The notes under the pieces: model-generated
The model's database searches: none
Told to the model about the DNA's origin: nothing
The model's input: the letters and a program-made list of their open reading frames with translations, nothing else
Assembly: GCA_030583665.1 (NCBI GenBank)
Contig: CP129469.1
Coordinates: 3,029,043-3,093,042 of the forward strand
DNA: 64,000 nucleotides
Direction of reading: 5' to 3'
From: Candidatus Jettenia sp. AMX2
Lineage (GTDB): Bacteria; Planctomycetota; Brocadiia; Brocadiales; Brocadiaceae
Translations under genes and position numbers: made by a program
In this document: piece after piece, positions 51,644 through 60,269 of the stretch
How the letters are laid out: each line of letters starts with the position of its first letter
Numbering within the stretch: position 1 is the first letter of the stretch

Positions 51644-51817
51644 ATGCTGTTCTTTCAATATTCATTACTGATTATAACGTTTGTTTATTTCTTTTTTCAG
51701 AAGAAAATCTGGAATTCCAATAAGGCCGGGCGATTTTTTGCTGTTCTGGCAAGTTCTTTCTGTCTTTCTGTAATTTCACCCCTTATCCTGTGGCAAGTAT
51801 TATTGGCAGGAAATTGA
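51644..51817 (+). CDS. Possible 57-residue two-helix membrane protein
   Basis: An ATG at 51644 opens a frame of 57 residues with two hydrophobic segments (FFQYSLLIITFVYFFF near 3-18 and VISPLILWQVLL near 42-53) separated by a basic loop. There is no clear ribosome site, so it may be random. It points away from the PP2C gene, starting 36 bp from its start codon. Confidence 0.32.
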   Translation: MLFFQYSLLIITFVYFFFQKKIWNSNKAGRFFAVLASSFCLSVISPLILWQVLLAGN

Positions 51818-51924
51818 TCATGCACGCATTATAGTCCTTTTTTCTCTTATGCTTCCGGATACTGCAAATTAATAATCTTATACATTGTTGAATCTGAAAT
51901 CAAGGATTGAGTATTTCTGATTAG

Positions 51925-52176
51925 TCAAAAACACAGGAAAAAGAGGATTATATCAAAAAACAAGGAATTGAAATACTTGATGACTACCACCAGAATAGCG
52001 TTATTGCTTGAGGTCTTTACCCAGCACCTCTGCAGATACAAATTTTACTGGGAGTTTCATCGGTAAAGGGAAAAGGGCAGGTATTGAAAAAGGTCCATGA
52101 TGTTAAATACGTGGCACCTGACAGATTCGGGATCGAGCCGAGGAGGGTTACTGTCTCCCTGACAGCGTGCAGGTAA
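51925..52176 (+). pseudogene. Unidentified coding remnant with one in-frame TGA
   Basis: One frame runs from after a TAG at 51922 to the TAA at 52174-52176, with one in-frame TGA (52009-52011). The product is protein-like: GIEILDDYHQNSVIA, then after the TGA GLYPAPLQIQILLGVSSVKGKG and DRFGIEPRRVTVSLTA. No family is recognised. It may be the stump of a decayed gene, and reading of TGA as an amino acid is much less likely. The remaining 51818-51924 shows nothing. Confidence 0.35.
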
Positions 52177-52199
52177 AAGGTTTTTGAAATTCATAAACG

Positions 52200-53540
52200 T
52201 CAGGATATACTGACAGAATATGCTTCCTGTTTTGGTGTGTTTGCAGCTTTCCTTCCACGGAGCATTTCAAGGAACCCCTCAATTCTTGTAGAGAATTGTC
52301 CAGGCATGTAGTTGTGATCATCAACACAATCACCATCGAGACTGAGAAGCGGATACCCGGCATTGTTTAATTCACGTTTGAGAAGCGGAACTGCAGCATT
52401 GTTTCTTCTGCAACCCCAGGTGGAAAACACCACAACACCGTCTGCGTCATAATCCCGTGCAAGTTTTTTGGTAATTGCAATACGCCGTTCCAGTGGTCCG
52501 TTGTAATGGCTGGTAATAAGTTTTTTTGCCAGACTTTCGTAAGGATTTTCCGGATTCAGCTTATCCCAGTAAACATAATTTGTTTCTTCAAAAACAATCT
52601 TCACACCCTGCTCTTTTTCCAATCTGGTTAAAAAATCGACCTTAAAGTAAGGTTTCAGTTCCAGCCAAAGAATCTTAATGAGGTCATCAGGTTGCGTTTT
52701 TTCCTTATCTCTTTTATTTTCTGCAATCTTTTCCCGCAGCTCTGCGGCAAGGCTGGAGAAAAATTCCACGGATAGTTCAGAACCAATTAACAGATATGCA
52801 GGGAACATAAAACCCAATGCATTGCTTCCCGGTAGGGGACAATAAGGGTCTTTTCTCAACTCATTAATTTCGATCATTTTTTCACGTGTTTGATTTGAGT
52901 ATTCAATTGCCTTCTTCAGCGCTCCCTGTTTCATCTTTCTTCCGGATATTGCCTCCAGATGTCTGGTAAAATCCTCAAGCTGCTTTGCGAGGTATTTAAT
53001 GGAATAATCATCCGCTTCAAAGGGGACATCAATGACAATGGTTTCTTTTCCTGTCATCGACTCACATATCTTTATCGTCTTTGTATTGTTATCGCAAAGC
53101 GTTGTTGTTGCGGCCTGAAGAATATTTCCCGGAAACAGGTGCCTCCGTGCATGTCCTATTGCCGACCGGTGGAATGAACAGATATCGGTGGAAACCCCAA
53201 AGGATTCTGCTTCTAAAAGCCCGCGTGAACTTTGCCCTATGCCTGCGAAAAGCGCAGCGCCGATTTCAATACAGAAAGGATACAACCCCACGGCATATAG
53301 AATTTCTGAGGGAACGAACATGGTTGTCCAGACAGTCCGCTTTGGATTGCGATATACTTTGTAAAGATACCTCACTCCAACACGGGTCTGTGTTCTCAGT
53401 GAAACGATTTCTTTTTTCTTATTCCCCCGGCAGAAGAAATGGTAAATCCTTAAAACCAGTAAAAGTGTTTTCAGAAGGATGGGAAAGAAACGGCACATCA
53501 ACCGCTCACCCCACAATTTGAATTTATGTGTTGATATCAT
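52200..53540 (-). CDS. 2-hydroxyacyl-CoA dehydratase D-component/double-cubane-cluster-type protein
   Basis: The 446-residue protein of the HgdB/BcrB/FldC family has VPSEILYAVGLYPFCIEIGA near 77-96, STDICSFHRSA (counterpart of the CSYxR cluster loop) and GVVVFSTWGCRRNNAAVPLLKREL near 366-389. DGDCVDD follows. Conserved cysteines here ligate an iron-sulfur cluster. In this superfamily an ATP-driven activase supplies low-potential electrons; the next gene upstream is that activase. The actual reaction (dehydration of a hydroxyacyl-CoA, or small-molecule reduction at a double-cubane cluster) is undetermined. Confidence 0.88.
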   Translation of the reverse strand: MISTHKFKLWGERLMCRFFPILLKTLLLVLRIYHFFCRGNKKKEIVSLRTQTRVGVRYLYKVYRNPKRTVWTTMFVPSEILYAVGLYPFCIEIGAALFAGIGQSSRGLLEAESFGVSTDICSFHRSAIGHARRHLFPGNILQAATTTLCDNNTKTIKICESMTGKETIVIDVPFEADDYSIKYLAKQLEDFTRHLEAISGRKMKQGALKKAIEYSNQTREKMIEINELRKDPYCPLPGSNALGFMFPAYLLIGSELSVEFFSSLAAELREKIAENKRDKEKTQPDDLIKILWLELKPYFKVDFLTRLEKEQGVKIVFEETNYVYWDKLNPENPYESLAKKLITSHYNGPLERRIAITKKLARDYDADGVVVFSTWGCRRNNAAVPLLKRELNNAGYPLLSLDGDCVDDHNYMPGQFSTRIEGFLEMLRGRKAANTPKQEAYSVSIS

Positions 53541-53560
53541 AATTTCGCGTACTCTTTTCT

Positions 53561-55474
53561 TTATTTCGAAGTGTTTGTTAATTGTTCAAGAAATGCCTCG
53601 ACTCTTGTCTTGATCTGCCCTTCACTGCTCACGGTGTAATCACAGTTGAGATGGAGGAGCGGAATGTTTTTTTCATGGAAGGTCTTTTTAATCAATGGAT
53701 AGTCCATAAGGTTGTGATCACAAAATTTCAGGGTGTGGTAGATTGACCCGTGAATTGATCTTTCCTGCATGAGGGTTAATGCATTATTAATCCTCTCAAA
53801 AATATTGACCATGCGTGAGCAAGGCGCACGTTTGATATATCTTCTGGCAAGCGATAAGATAGGATCGCTGCTTATATTAACCTGGGCATCAAAGTATCTG
53901 CTCCCATTGCATAAGTCTTCAGCGACAACCTTTGCGCCGGCATCTTCAATGACCTTTATAATTTTCTCATTTTCCACAATACTGCCCCAAACAAACAGGC
54001 GTGGTACATTTCTCGTATCACGGAAATCACCTTTTTGTTTCATAAGCTGGCTCAGGTATACATTGAATTTTTCAGGGAGTATATTTACTCCTCTCTTCAG
54101 TAAGGAAAATATCTCGTATCCGGACTGTCCGATATATCCGTTCCAATATTTATGGAGAAACAGACGTACCTTTTCACGGGCTGCGTTATAGATGGAAATG
54201 CTATAATTAATATCGTCAGGGTGTATTTTCAGGGTAAAATAAGCCTCCAGTTTTTCCTTCAGATTTTTCAGCAAGTTTGCATAATAATAAACTGCAGCAT
54301 CGTCTGTGTTTTTGGGAATGTCAAGGATATAATTAAATGTCTTTTTCCCTTCGTCCAGTTTAATCCATGCATCGTACAGCCTGCGCATGCCGTCGCATGA
54401 ATTGACAAATACCATCCCTTTGAAATCTTCCAGACTTCCATTAATTTTCTGATCAACAACCGCCTTGATATAAGGACATATATTCCCACAGAGTACTTCA
54501 CTGGCGGAACATGATTCTTTTTCAGCGCCTTTTATCCTGACGGGATGAAAACCTGCAGCACGAATAAGTTCTACCGGGGTATAAGAACAGAAATAGCCTA
54601 TCTTAGGCAGTTTATGATCATCTGATGAGAATTCTATAATTGGTGTTTCAGGCGGGATATCTACAGAGACAGATACGTGAGTATTGGTTTTCGCAAGCGC
54701 CTTTTCCAGTGCGATCAGCGCAGCTCCAAGCGCTCCGTTGATTTGTGGTTCTTCTGATATATGAATCTTGCAGCCGAGACTTCTCTCCAGTTCTGTTACG
54801 ACACCAATATTTTTCGCAACACCGCCCGTCATAACAATCTCTTTTTCTAACCCCATTCTTTTTAACTGGGCAGTGATACGCTTGGCAATAGAAATGTGCA
54901 ATGCCCTGCAAATATCTGCTGCCTTGTGATCAGCTCCTACAAGGGATACCACCTCAGATTCCGCAAAAACAGTGCAAAGGCTGCTGATGGAAATATTACC
55001 TTTCTCATTTCCGCTCAGCGAGAGCTCCCCCATATCCTCCAGTTCTATTTCCAGCGTCCTTGCCATTACCTCAAGAAATCTGCCTGTTCCGGCAGCACAT
55101 TTGTCATTCATAACAAAGTCGAGCACATTTCCGCCGGCATCGATCTTGATAACCTTGCTATCCTGTCCGCCAATATCAATAATTGTTCTTGCTTCCGAAA
55201 AATAATAATTGGCACCCTTGGCATGGCAGGTAATTTCTGTAACAACTTCGTGGGCAAATGGTACTTTTATACGTCCGTATCCCGTCGCAATTATATACCG
55301 GATATCTTTTTCTGTTAATTTCTGCTCATTCAACAACTGTGCATAGATTTTATCCGCTGCCTTTTTGCTGCTGGCACCGGTCGGAATAATAACAGAAGAA
55401 AGAATCTCCTTTTTTTTATTTAAGAGTATTCCATTTGTCGACATTGAGCCAATATCGATTCCGATTGTGTACAT
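53561..55474 (-). CDS. 2-hydroxyacyl-CoA dehydratase activase fused to a dehydratase-like domain
   Basis: The 637-residue protein has an N-terminal BadF/BadG/HgdC ASKHA ATPase domain (about 1-260): IGIDIGSMSTNG phosphate loop, ATGYGR, DIGGQDSK near 100-107, and the cluster-binding cysteines C126 in NDKCAAGTGRF and C167 in SSLCTVFAESEVV. The C-terminal half (about 290-637) resembles the D-component fold (IGYFCSYTPVELIRAAGF, CGNICPY, VNSCDGMRRLYDAW). HgdC alone is about 260 residues, so this is activase plus dehydratase-like domain in one chain. It lies 20 bp upstream of the HgdB-like gene on the same strand, so the pair should work together. Confidence 0.9.
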   Translation of the reverse strand: MYTIGIDIGSMSTNGILLNKKKEILSSVIIPTGASSKKAADKIYAQLLNEQKLTEKDIRYIIATGYGRIKVPFAHEVVTEITCHAKGANYYFSEARTIIDIGGQDSKVIKIDAGGNVLDFVMNDKCAAGTGRFLEVMARTLEIELEDMGELSLSGNEKGNISISSLCTVFAESEVVSLVGADHKAADICRALHISIAKRITAQLKRMGLEKEIVMTGGVAKNIGVVTELERSLGCKIHISEEPQINGALGAALIALEKALAKTNTHVSVSVDIPPETPIIEFSSDDHKLPKIGYFCSYTPVELIRAAGFHPVRIKGAEKESCSASEVLCGNICPYIKAVVDQKINGSLEDFKGMVFVNSCDGMRRLYDAWIKLDEGKKTFNYILDIPKNTDDAAVYYYANLLKNLKEKLEAYFTLKIHPDDINYSISIYNAAREKVRLFLHKYWNGYIGQSGYEIFSLLKRGVNILPEKFNVYLSQLMKQKGDFRDTRNVPRLFVWGSIVENEKIIKVIEDAGAKVVAEDLCNGSRYFDAQVNISSDPILSLARRYIKRAPCSRMVNIFERINNALTLMQERSIHGSIYHTLKFCDHNLMDYPLIKKTFHEKNIPLLHLNCDYTVSSEGQIKTRVEAFLEQLTNTSK

Positions 55475-55497
55475 TATTAAAGATCTCCTTGTATTAA

Positions 55498-55890
55498 TTA
55501 TGAGTCAGATTCTGGTTTCGGCGGTATCAGGCTTATCCAGATATTCGTTATAAACAACCCGATGGAGACTACCTGCAGGCCTGCAAAGATTTCCACGAGC
55601 GGATGTAACGGACGGAAGATGACCAGTCCGACAAGACTAATGTTTGCGAGATAAAAGTGGAAGGTGCCTAACTTCGGGAAGGGTAGGGGTCTGCCTGAAA
55701 ATCTTGGTAAAATATGATATCCGACTCCGTATACCATCATTGACATCCATCCCAGAAGATTTAAATGTACATGGGTGAATAGCAGTTGGGCCGGATAACT
55801 TCTCATGGATATCATGATTGTGCCGATAACTGCAGCAATAAAAAGATACGCAAGGCTTGCCCGCACAAAATTTTTCGACAGTTGATTCAT
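55498..55890 (-). CDS. Short haem-copper-oxidase-I-like membrane protein (130 residues)
   Basis: The protein has four membrane helices. The second has FTHVHLNLLGWMSMMVYGVGYHILPRFSGRPLP, the form of the helix holding haem-ligand histidines in cbb3/NorB-type subunit I (HxHxxxLGW). Full subunit I has about 12 helices, so this is a fragment-like, single-haem-sized relative. Stand-alone proteins of this sort exist in anaerobes. No other oxidase subunit is nearby. It may bind haem b and serve a quinol or NO-related function, but that is inference. It starts 24 bp after the activase's ATG region on the minus strand and may share its promoter. Confidence 0.72.
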   Translation of the reverse strand: MNQLSKNFVRASLAYLFIAAVIGTIMISMRSYPAQLLFTHVHLNLLGWMSMMVYGVGYHILPRFSGRPLPFPKLGTFHFYLANISLVGLVIFRPLHPLVEIFAGLQVVSIGLFITNIWISLIPPKPESDS

Positions 55891-56187
55891 ATGTCAGTGA
55901 CTCCTTTTAGTAATTTTGACGAATTCAACAGTGTAGCATGCAAGTGCAGGTATGGGGCGATACCACCCACCGGGAAACAGGGTTATATCATACAGGTTGG
56001 TATTACTTACTAAGCGGGCGCAACTCAATACATGCATTCTACCGTGAATAGAAAATATCGAAAAAAATTAGAATATATGAAAAATATGGATTGTCAACAA
56101 AAAATTGCCATAATGGAGAATCTTTGTATAATAACAGCATGAATTTATGTAATTATTCAAAAATATTACCCGGAGAAAAAATCTATA

Positions 56188-56652
56188 ATGTGGCGTAAGG
56201 GTACAAACAAGATTGCTTATAAAAAATCAAATACGATAAAAAATACAAAATTTGTACCATGCAGAATTACATCAGGGTATACAAAAAAAATTCTTGCTTC
56301 AACGGATGCTCATGAACGGGAAATGTTGGGGCAAGGATTACTCAATGAGATATCGCAATCCCTGTCGATTCCCGCTCCACGGCTGACAGTATATGATAAA
56401 CGCCAAAGCCATTCCCTGAAAGACGGTAAACTTATGCGGAAAACTTACGGGATGTACAAAAAGGGACATATTACTATCAATAACAAGACCGCAATACGGC
56501 AAGCAATAGTTGCACCGAAAACATTTCTGGATACCCTTATTCACGAGTTCATGCATCACTACGATTATGAGGTACTCAGGCTGCCAGCAAGTCTGCACAC
56601 AGCAGGCTTTTATTACCGACTGGGAGATATAATAAAAAAATTAACCTGCTGA
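56188..56652 (+). CDS. Putative small zinc metalloprotease-like protein (HExxH)
   Basis: The 154-residue protein has a single HEFMHHYDYEVL motif near 120-131, in the order of a zincin active site, preceded by AIRQAIVAPKTFLDTLI. The N-terminal third is basic with no signal peptide. YGMYKKGHITINNKTA is a likely beta strand pair before the zinc helix. It resembles SprT-like or other single-domain zinc peptidases but I cannot place the family. It stands alone on the plus strand between opposite-strand operons. Confidence 0.6.
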   Translation: MWRKGTNKIAYKKSNTIKNTKFVPCRITSGYTKKILASTDAHEREMLGQGLLNEISQSLSIPAPRLTVYDKRQSHSLKDGKLMRKTYGMYKKGHITINNKTAIRQAIVAPKTFLDTLIHEFMHHYDYEVLRLPASLHTAGFYYRLGDIIKKLTC

Positions 56653-56951
56653 AACAATGTTTGGTATCTTCTCAAAATTATTGTTTCTTTTTTCAGTTTT
56701 TGGTGGGCAGTGCCCATCCTACACGAATCATACATTGCCAGGAGGATTTTTGTAGGACAGGGCACTGCCTGCCAGATAAAATTAGTCAGGAGGTAAAACA
56801 ATCATACAACATTGTCATTGCCCGTTTGGTGTTAAATTATTCCGTTCATTTCATATACATTCGCAAGCATAATTTATTGGTGGACAGTCCCGGACAAAGG
56901 CAAATAAGGTACACACAACCTATCGCTCCTCCGGAGCTTTATTTCCATGTT
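56653..56951. repeat. Intergenic inverted repeat near CvpA
   Basis: GGGCAGTGCCCATCCTAC at about 56704-56721 and GTAGGACAGGGCACTGCC at about 56752-56769 form an imperfect inverted repeat, related to the palindrome near 6198. The rest of the gap holds nothing recognisable. Confidence 0.5.
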
Positions 56952-57467
56952 TTATTTTTCCTCTGTTCTTACTTTCTTATAATCATCGATTTCCCGGAAG
57001 GCACCTTCAGGGATAAAAGATACTGCTGTCTGCATACCCTCGCCCAGTTGAGCTGCAATTTTTGACGAATTAACTTTTTCACACGTTGGTTCACTGCAAA
57101 AGGATAAAATGCCAAAGATAATCACACCACAAAAGATAAGTCCGTTCAACATCCCAAGCAAGGCTCCAAACAGTCTGAACCCAAGCCCCAGATCCCAGAC
57201 GCCGATTACTCTTTTTACAAGGTCGGTAAAAAGATAAGCAATAATAAATGCTGTTCCAAAGATAATGAAATAACTGAGCAGGTTGGCCATGGGGAGCGTA
57301 AAAATACCCTTTAAAAAGTTTCCTAAAACAGGATAAAGAAAAACTGCAAGTAAGAATGAAATACATAGAGAAACGATCCTTATAAACTGAATCACAGGAC
57401 CGCTGGAAAGCCCGAAAACTGCAGTAAAAAAAAGAATAATAAAGATTGTATAATCAATCCAGTTCAT
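56952..57467 (-). CDS. CvpA-family membrane protein
   Basis: The 171-residue protein opens MNWIDYTIFIILFFTAVFGLSSG, the CvpA first helix, and has four membrane segments: the second with IVSLCISFLLAVFLYPVL and the last with GMLNGLIFCGVIIFGIL. The short C-terminal tail is charged. CvpA-like proteins are small inner membrane proteins, linked in some species to colicin V production or stress. The role here is unknown. Its start overlaps the AsmA-like gene by 14 bp and the pair are probably co-expressed. Confidence 0.8.
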   Translation of the reverse strand: MNWIDYTIFIILFFTAVFGLSSGPVIQFIRIVSLCISFLLAVFLYPVLGNFLKGIFTLPMANLLSYFIIFGTAFIIAYLFTDLVKRVIGVWDLGLGFRLFGALLGMLNGLIFCGVIIFGILSFCSEPTCEKVNSSKIAAQLGEGMQTAVSFIPEGAFREIDDYKKVRTEEK

Positions 57468-58581
57468 TTGTGGTCTTTTCCTTTCTCTGAGCTTTTTTGG
57501 GGTTCGAGAAAAATTCCTTTGCCAGATCTTTGATCACGTGATCCAGGGTATTCCCGGGCAGTTTTACAGAAACCTTCGGCTCTCTTGCCGTTCCCCGTAT
57601 TTCCACCTGTAAGGTATTTTGCTTCAGAATGAAGCCAATGATTTTTTTCATATCCTTTCCCAAATAATCTTTATTGAACATAACTTGGGCATCGTATGAT
57701 AGTATGCCCTCAAAATCAGCGGTACCCGATGCATTCACGTTCATCATCTGCCCCTTCATCTCCACTTCGGGCGTATGAATTTTCCCTTCTCTGATTTGTA
57801 TTTCTGCCTCAAGGAAGTCAAATGAATACGCATCCTGTATTCCTGCAATAGTCAGAAGGGAAGACACTATTTTATTCCCCCTGATGTATCCGTCCCTCAA
57901 TTTAAGACGCATGTCTGCCTGAAGCTCCCTGTTAAAGGCCTCTTTGTCTGCACCTTTACCCTTGGCATGGCCTTTAAGGCTGAGAAATCCGCCTATTTCA
58001 TTCTCTCTACCGGCAAAAAAAGGAAAGAGATGAAGTGTTTCCCCGGTTATATGAACATCCGATACCTCGATAAAAACATCAAAGGTCGGTTCTTTCTCAA
58101 GGAACTCAATGATTCCTTTAAACGTTACCAGGCCATCGTTCAGAAGTAATTGTGCATGGGTAAAAAGGGTATCGTTCCTGAACGAAAACTCCTCAGTGGT
58201 AAGATTCCTTATTGAATATTGATTTTTATAATCAATATGTTGTATGGCGATGTTTTTCATGTCAATTTTCTTTGTGAGTAAAGGAAACAGCCTTGCCGTA
58301 CCAAGGATATCCTCGCATCGTATCAAGTCCTTCTTATCTTGTTCCTTTTTTTGGAAATCGAGGCGGGAAATTTCAATCCGGTTAGGCCAGGAAAAAGAAA
58401 CCTGACCGATTTCACAGGAATATCCGGATTTGCCCTCCAGCGATTGTACGATTTTTTGTTTCAGAAAGTCTTCAGAAATACGTGATGATATCACGAGAAA
58501 AACTATCATGGCAATGAAGAATATCCCGCAGAAAGGGATCGCAACCCATTTTATTAAAACCCGTTTATTTTTTATTTGCAT
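57454..58581 (-). CDS. AsmA-like membrane-anchored protein
   Basis: This 375-residue protein has an N-terminal membrane anchor (about 13-33, WVAIPFCGIFFIAMIVFLVIS) and a long periplasmic part rich in beta strands. The domain begins with YSCEIGQVSFSWPNRIEISR, resembling the start of AsmA/YhdP proteins, and the end LEVEIRGTAREPKVSVKLPG fits the usual closing of that fold. Such proteins help move lipids between inner and outer membrane. Its length is moderate compared with 600 residues for E. coli AsmA. With lpxB and kdsD it fits an outer-membrane-bearing cell. It is 156 bp downstream of fumB, same strand. Confidence 0.75.
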   Translation of the reverse strand: MQIKNKRVLIKWVAIPFCGIFFIAMIVFLVISSRISEDFLKQKIVQSLEGKSGYSCEIGQVSFSWPNRIEISRLDFQKKEQDKKDLIRCEDILGTARLFPLLTKKIDMKNIAIQHIDYKNQYSIRNLTTEEFSFRNDTLFTHAQLLLNDGLVTFKGIIEFLEKEPTFDVFIEVSDVHITGETLHLFPFFAGRENEIGGFLSLKGHAKGKGADKEAFNRELQADMRLKLRDGYIRGNKIVSSLLTIAGIQDAYSFDFLEAEIQIREGKIHTPEVEMKGQMMNVNASGTADFEGILSYDAQVMFNKDYLGKDMKKIIGFILKQNTLQVEIRGTAREPKVSVKLPGNTLDHVIKDLAKEFFSNPKKAQRKEKTTNELD

Positions 58582-58737
58582 ATCTGATCAATAATGGTAA
58601 AGGCGGAATGAAAACGTAAGACTTTGCGTCTCTCTCTATTTTCTGAATGCAATGATGGATCTTTTGGAAAAGCAAGGCATTAAAAACCGGCAGCACCGGT
58701 TTGTTTTTCTGTAAACATTATGAGCATGAGCGGATTT

Positions 58738-59361
58738 TTAACCATCAGAAACCGCGTATTCTGCAATCCCTTCCATGTATAAATCGTTTCCGTAGATGTC
58801 ATTTGCAACTACAACAGGAAAATTTTCTACTTCAAATCTCATGACCGCTTCAGCGCCCAGATCTTCATAAGCAATAATTTCTACTTTTTTCACTTTTTTC
58901 GCCAGTAAGGCAGCAGCACCGCCTGTTGCCGCGAAGTAAACAGCCCGATACTGTTTCATCGCCTTAATAACATCGTCAGAGCGATTGCCTTTACCTATCG
59001 TTGCCTTCAAACCTTTTGAGAGTAATAATGGGGTATACCCATCCATCCGGTAGCTTGAGGTAGGACCGCAGGAACCAACAGGCATGCCTGGGCGGGCAGG
59101 ACATGGGCCGACATAATAGATAATCTGATTCCGGATATCGAAGGGCAATTCCCCGCCACGGTTAATAATCTCTACCAGCCTTTTATGTGCTGCATCCCGC
59201 GCCGTGTAAATAACCCCTGAAATAAAAACCTTGTCTCTGATTCTGAGGCTTGCCACATCGTTATCTGTGAGAGGTGTTTTTAGCTGTATTTTATCTGGCA
59301 TAAGGATTTCTGATTTCGCATTCCGGAATTGTTTTTTCAGTTTACAGCCCGAAATCTGCAA
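58738..59361 (-). CDS. fumB: Class I fumarate hydratase, beta subunit
   Basis: The 207-residue C-terminal-type fumarase subunit has SGVIYTARDAAHKRLVEII near 50-68 and GPCPARPGMPVGSCGPTSSYRMD near 105-127. It ends with the VENFPVVVANDIYG stretch. It needs the alpha subunit with the [4Fe-4S] cluster. Fumarate and malate are interconverted in the (reductive) TCA cycle. The start ATG at 59361 lacks a strong ribosome site and an in-frame ATG at 59301 would give 187 residues, nearer the family length. It is 50 bp after the alpha gene. Confidence 0.88.
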   Translation of the reverse strand: MQISGCKLKKQFRNAKSEILMPDKIQLKTPLTDNDVASLRIRDKVFISGVIYTARDAAHKRLVEIINRGGELPFDIRNQIIYYVGPCPARPGMPVGSCGPTSSYRMDGYTPLLLSKGLKATIGKGNRSDDVIKAMKQYRAVYFAATGGAAALLAKKVKKVEIIAYEDLGAEAVMRFEVENFPVVVANDIYGNDLYMEGIAEYAVSDG

Positions 59362-59411
59362 TTGGAAAAAAGATTGCTTTATAAAATTGGCGGTACTCAG
59401 ATATTAAGCGC

Positions 59412-60269
59412 CTAAATACCAAGGGTAATTGTTTTAACCCGGTGAACATGACAGTCGATATTAACGGCAACCGGCAAACTGGCAATATGGCATGGATAGC
59501 GCTCCACATGAACAGCCAGGGCTGTAATCCTGCCACCAAATCCCTGGGCACCGATGCCTAAATGGTTTATCTTTGTCAGCATTTCCTGTTCCAGGGCAGT
59601 TGTATCAGTATCTGTATGGATTGAACCGAGCGGTCTTAAAAGCGCTTTTTTGGCTAACAGGGCAGCATAATCAAAAGTGCCTCCAATTCCAACACCGACA
59701 ATAACCGGAGGGCAGGGATTGGCTTTTGCTTTATTGACGGTTTCTACCACAAATTTCATAACCCCTTCCCTTCCGTCAGCCGGGGTAAGCATCCCGATAC
59801 GACTCATGTTCTCGCAGCCACCACCTTTTGCCATGAAGGTAATTTTTAAATAGTTCCCGTGAAAAATCTCTGTGTGAATAATAGCAGGGGTATTATCACC
59901 GGTATTAATCCTGTTTAACGGGTCTGCGACCATGGATTTTCGCAAAAAACCTTCCCTGTATCCTCGTCTGACACCTTCCTGAACAGCCCCGTAAAGATCT
60001 CCTCCGGTAATATCTACGTGATTCCCCAGCTCAAGAAATATCACCGCAACTCCGGTATCCTGACACAAAGGTATCCGGCATGTGCGGGCAACCCTCGCAT
60101 TTTCAAGTAATTCTGCAAGTATTTCCTTTGAAACCGGAGATGGTTCTGTTTCATACGCATTCCTCAGCGTATCAAGCAGGTCGTTACTTAAAGTATAATT
60201 TACGTCCATACAAAGCCGGGATACTTTATCAGTTATCTCCGATGCGCTAATCCCGGTACGTATAACCAT
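59412..60269 (-). CDS. fumA: Class I fumarate hydratase, alpha subunit ([4Fe-4S])
   Basis: The 285-residue N-terminal-type subunit of class I fumarase has CRIPLCQDTGVAVIFLELG near 60-78, a GDNTPAIIHTEIFHGN stretch, MAKGGGCENMS near 153-163 and NPCPPVIVGVGIGGTFDYAA. The three conserved cysteines (in CQDTG, GGGCEN and NPCPP) bind the oxygen-sensitive cluster. The gene overlaps the upstream GNAT-gamma gene by 23 bp, so translation is coupled. Split alpha/beta fumarases are the usual form in anaerobes. Confidence 0.9.
   Translation of the reverse strand: MVIRTGISASEITDKVSRLCMDVNYTLSNDLLDTLRNAYETEPSPVSKEILAELLENARVARTCRIPLCQDTGVAVIFLELGNHVDITGGDLYGAVQEGVRRGYREGFLRKSMVADPLNRINTGDNTPAIIHTEIFHGNYLKITFMAKGGGCENMSRIGMLTPADGREGVMKFVVETVNKAKANPCPPVIVGVGIGGTFDYAALLAKKALLRPLGSIHTDTDTTALEQEMLTKINHLGIGAQGFGGRITALAVHVERYPCHIASLPVAVNIDCHVHRVKTITLGI

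Noticed and set aside
52009-52011. TGA as selenocysteine codon
   Set aside because: No family with selenocysteine recognised and no clear downstream stem-loop; decay is the simpler explanation.
53081-53521. 146-codon open frame antisense to the HgdB-like gene
   Set aside because: The opposite strand encodes a clear conserved protein in this stretch; the antisense frame shows no family features.
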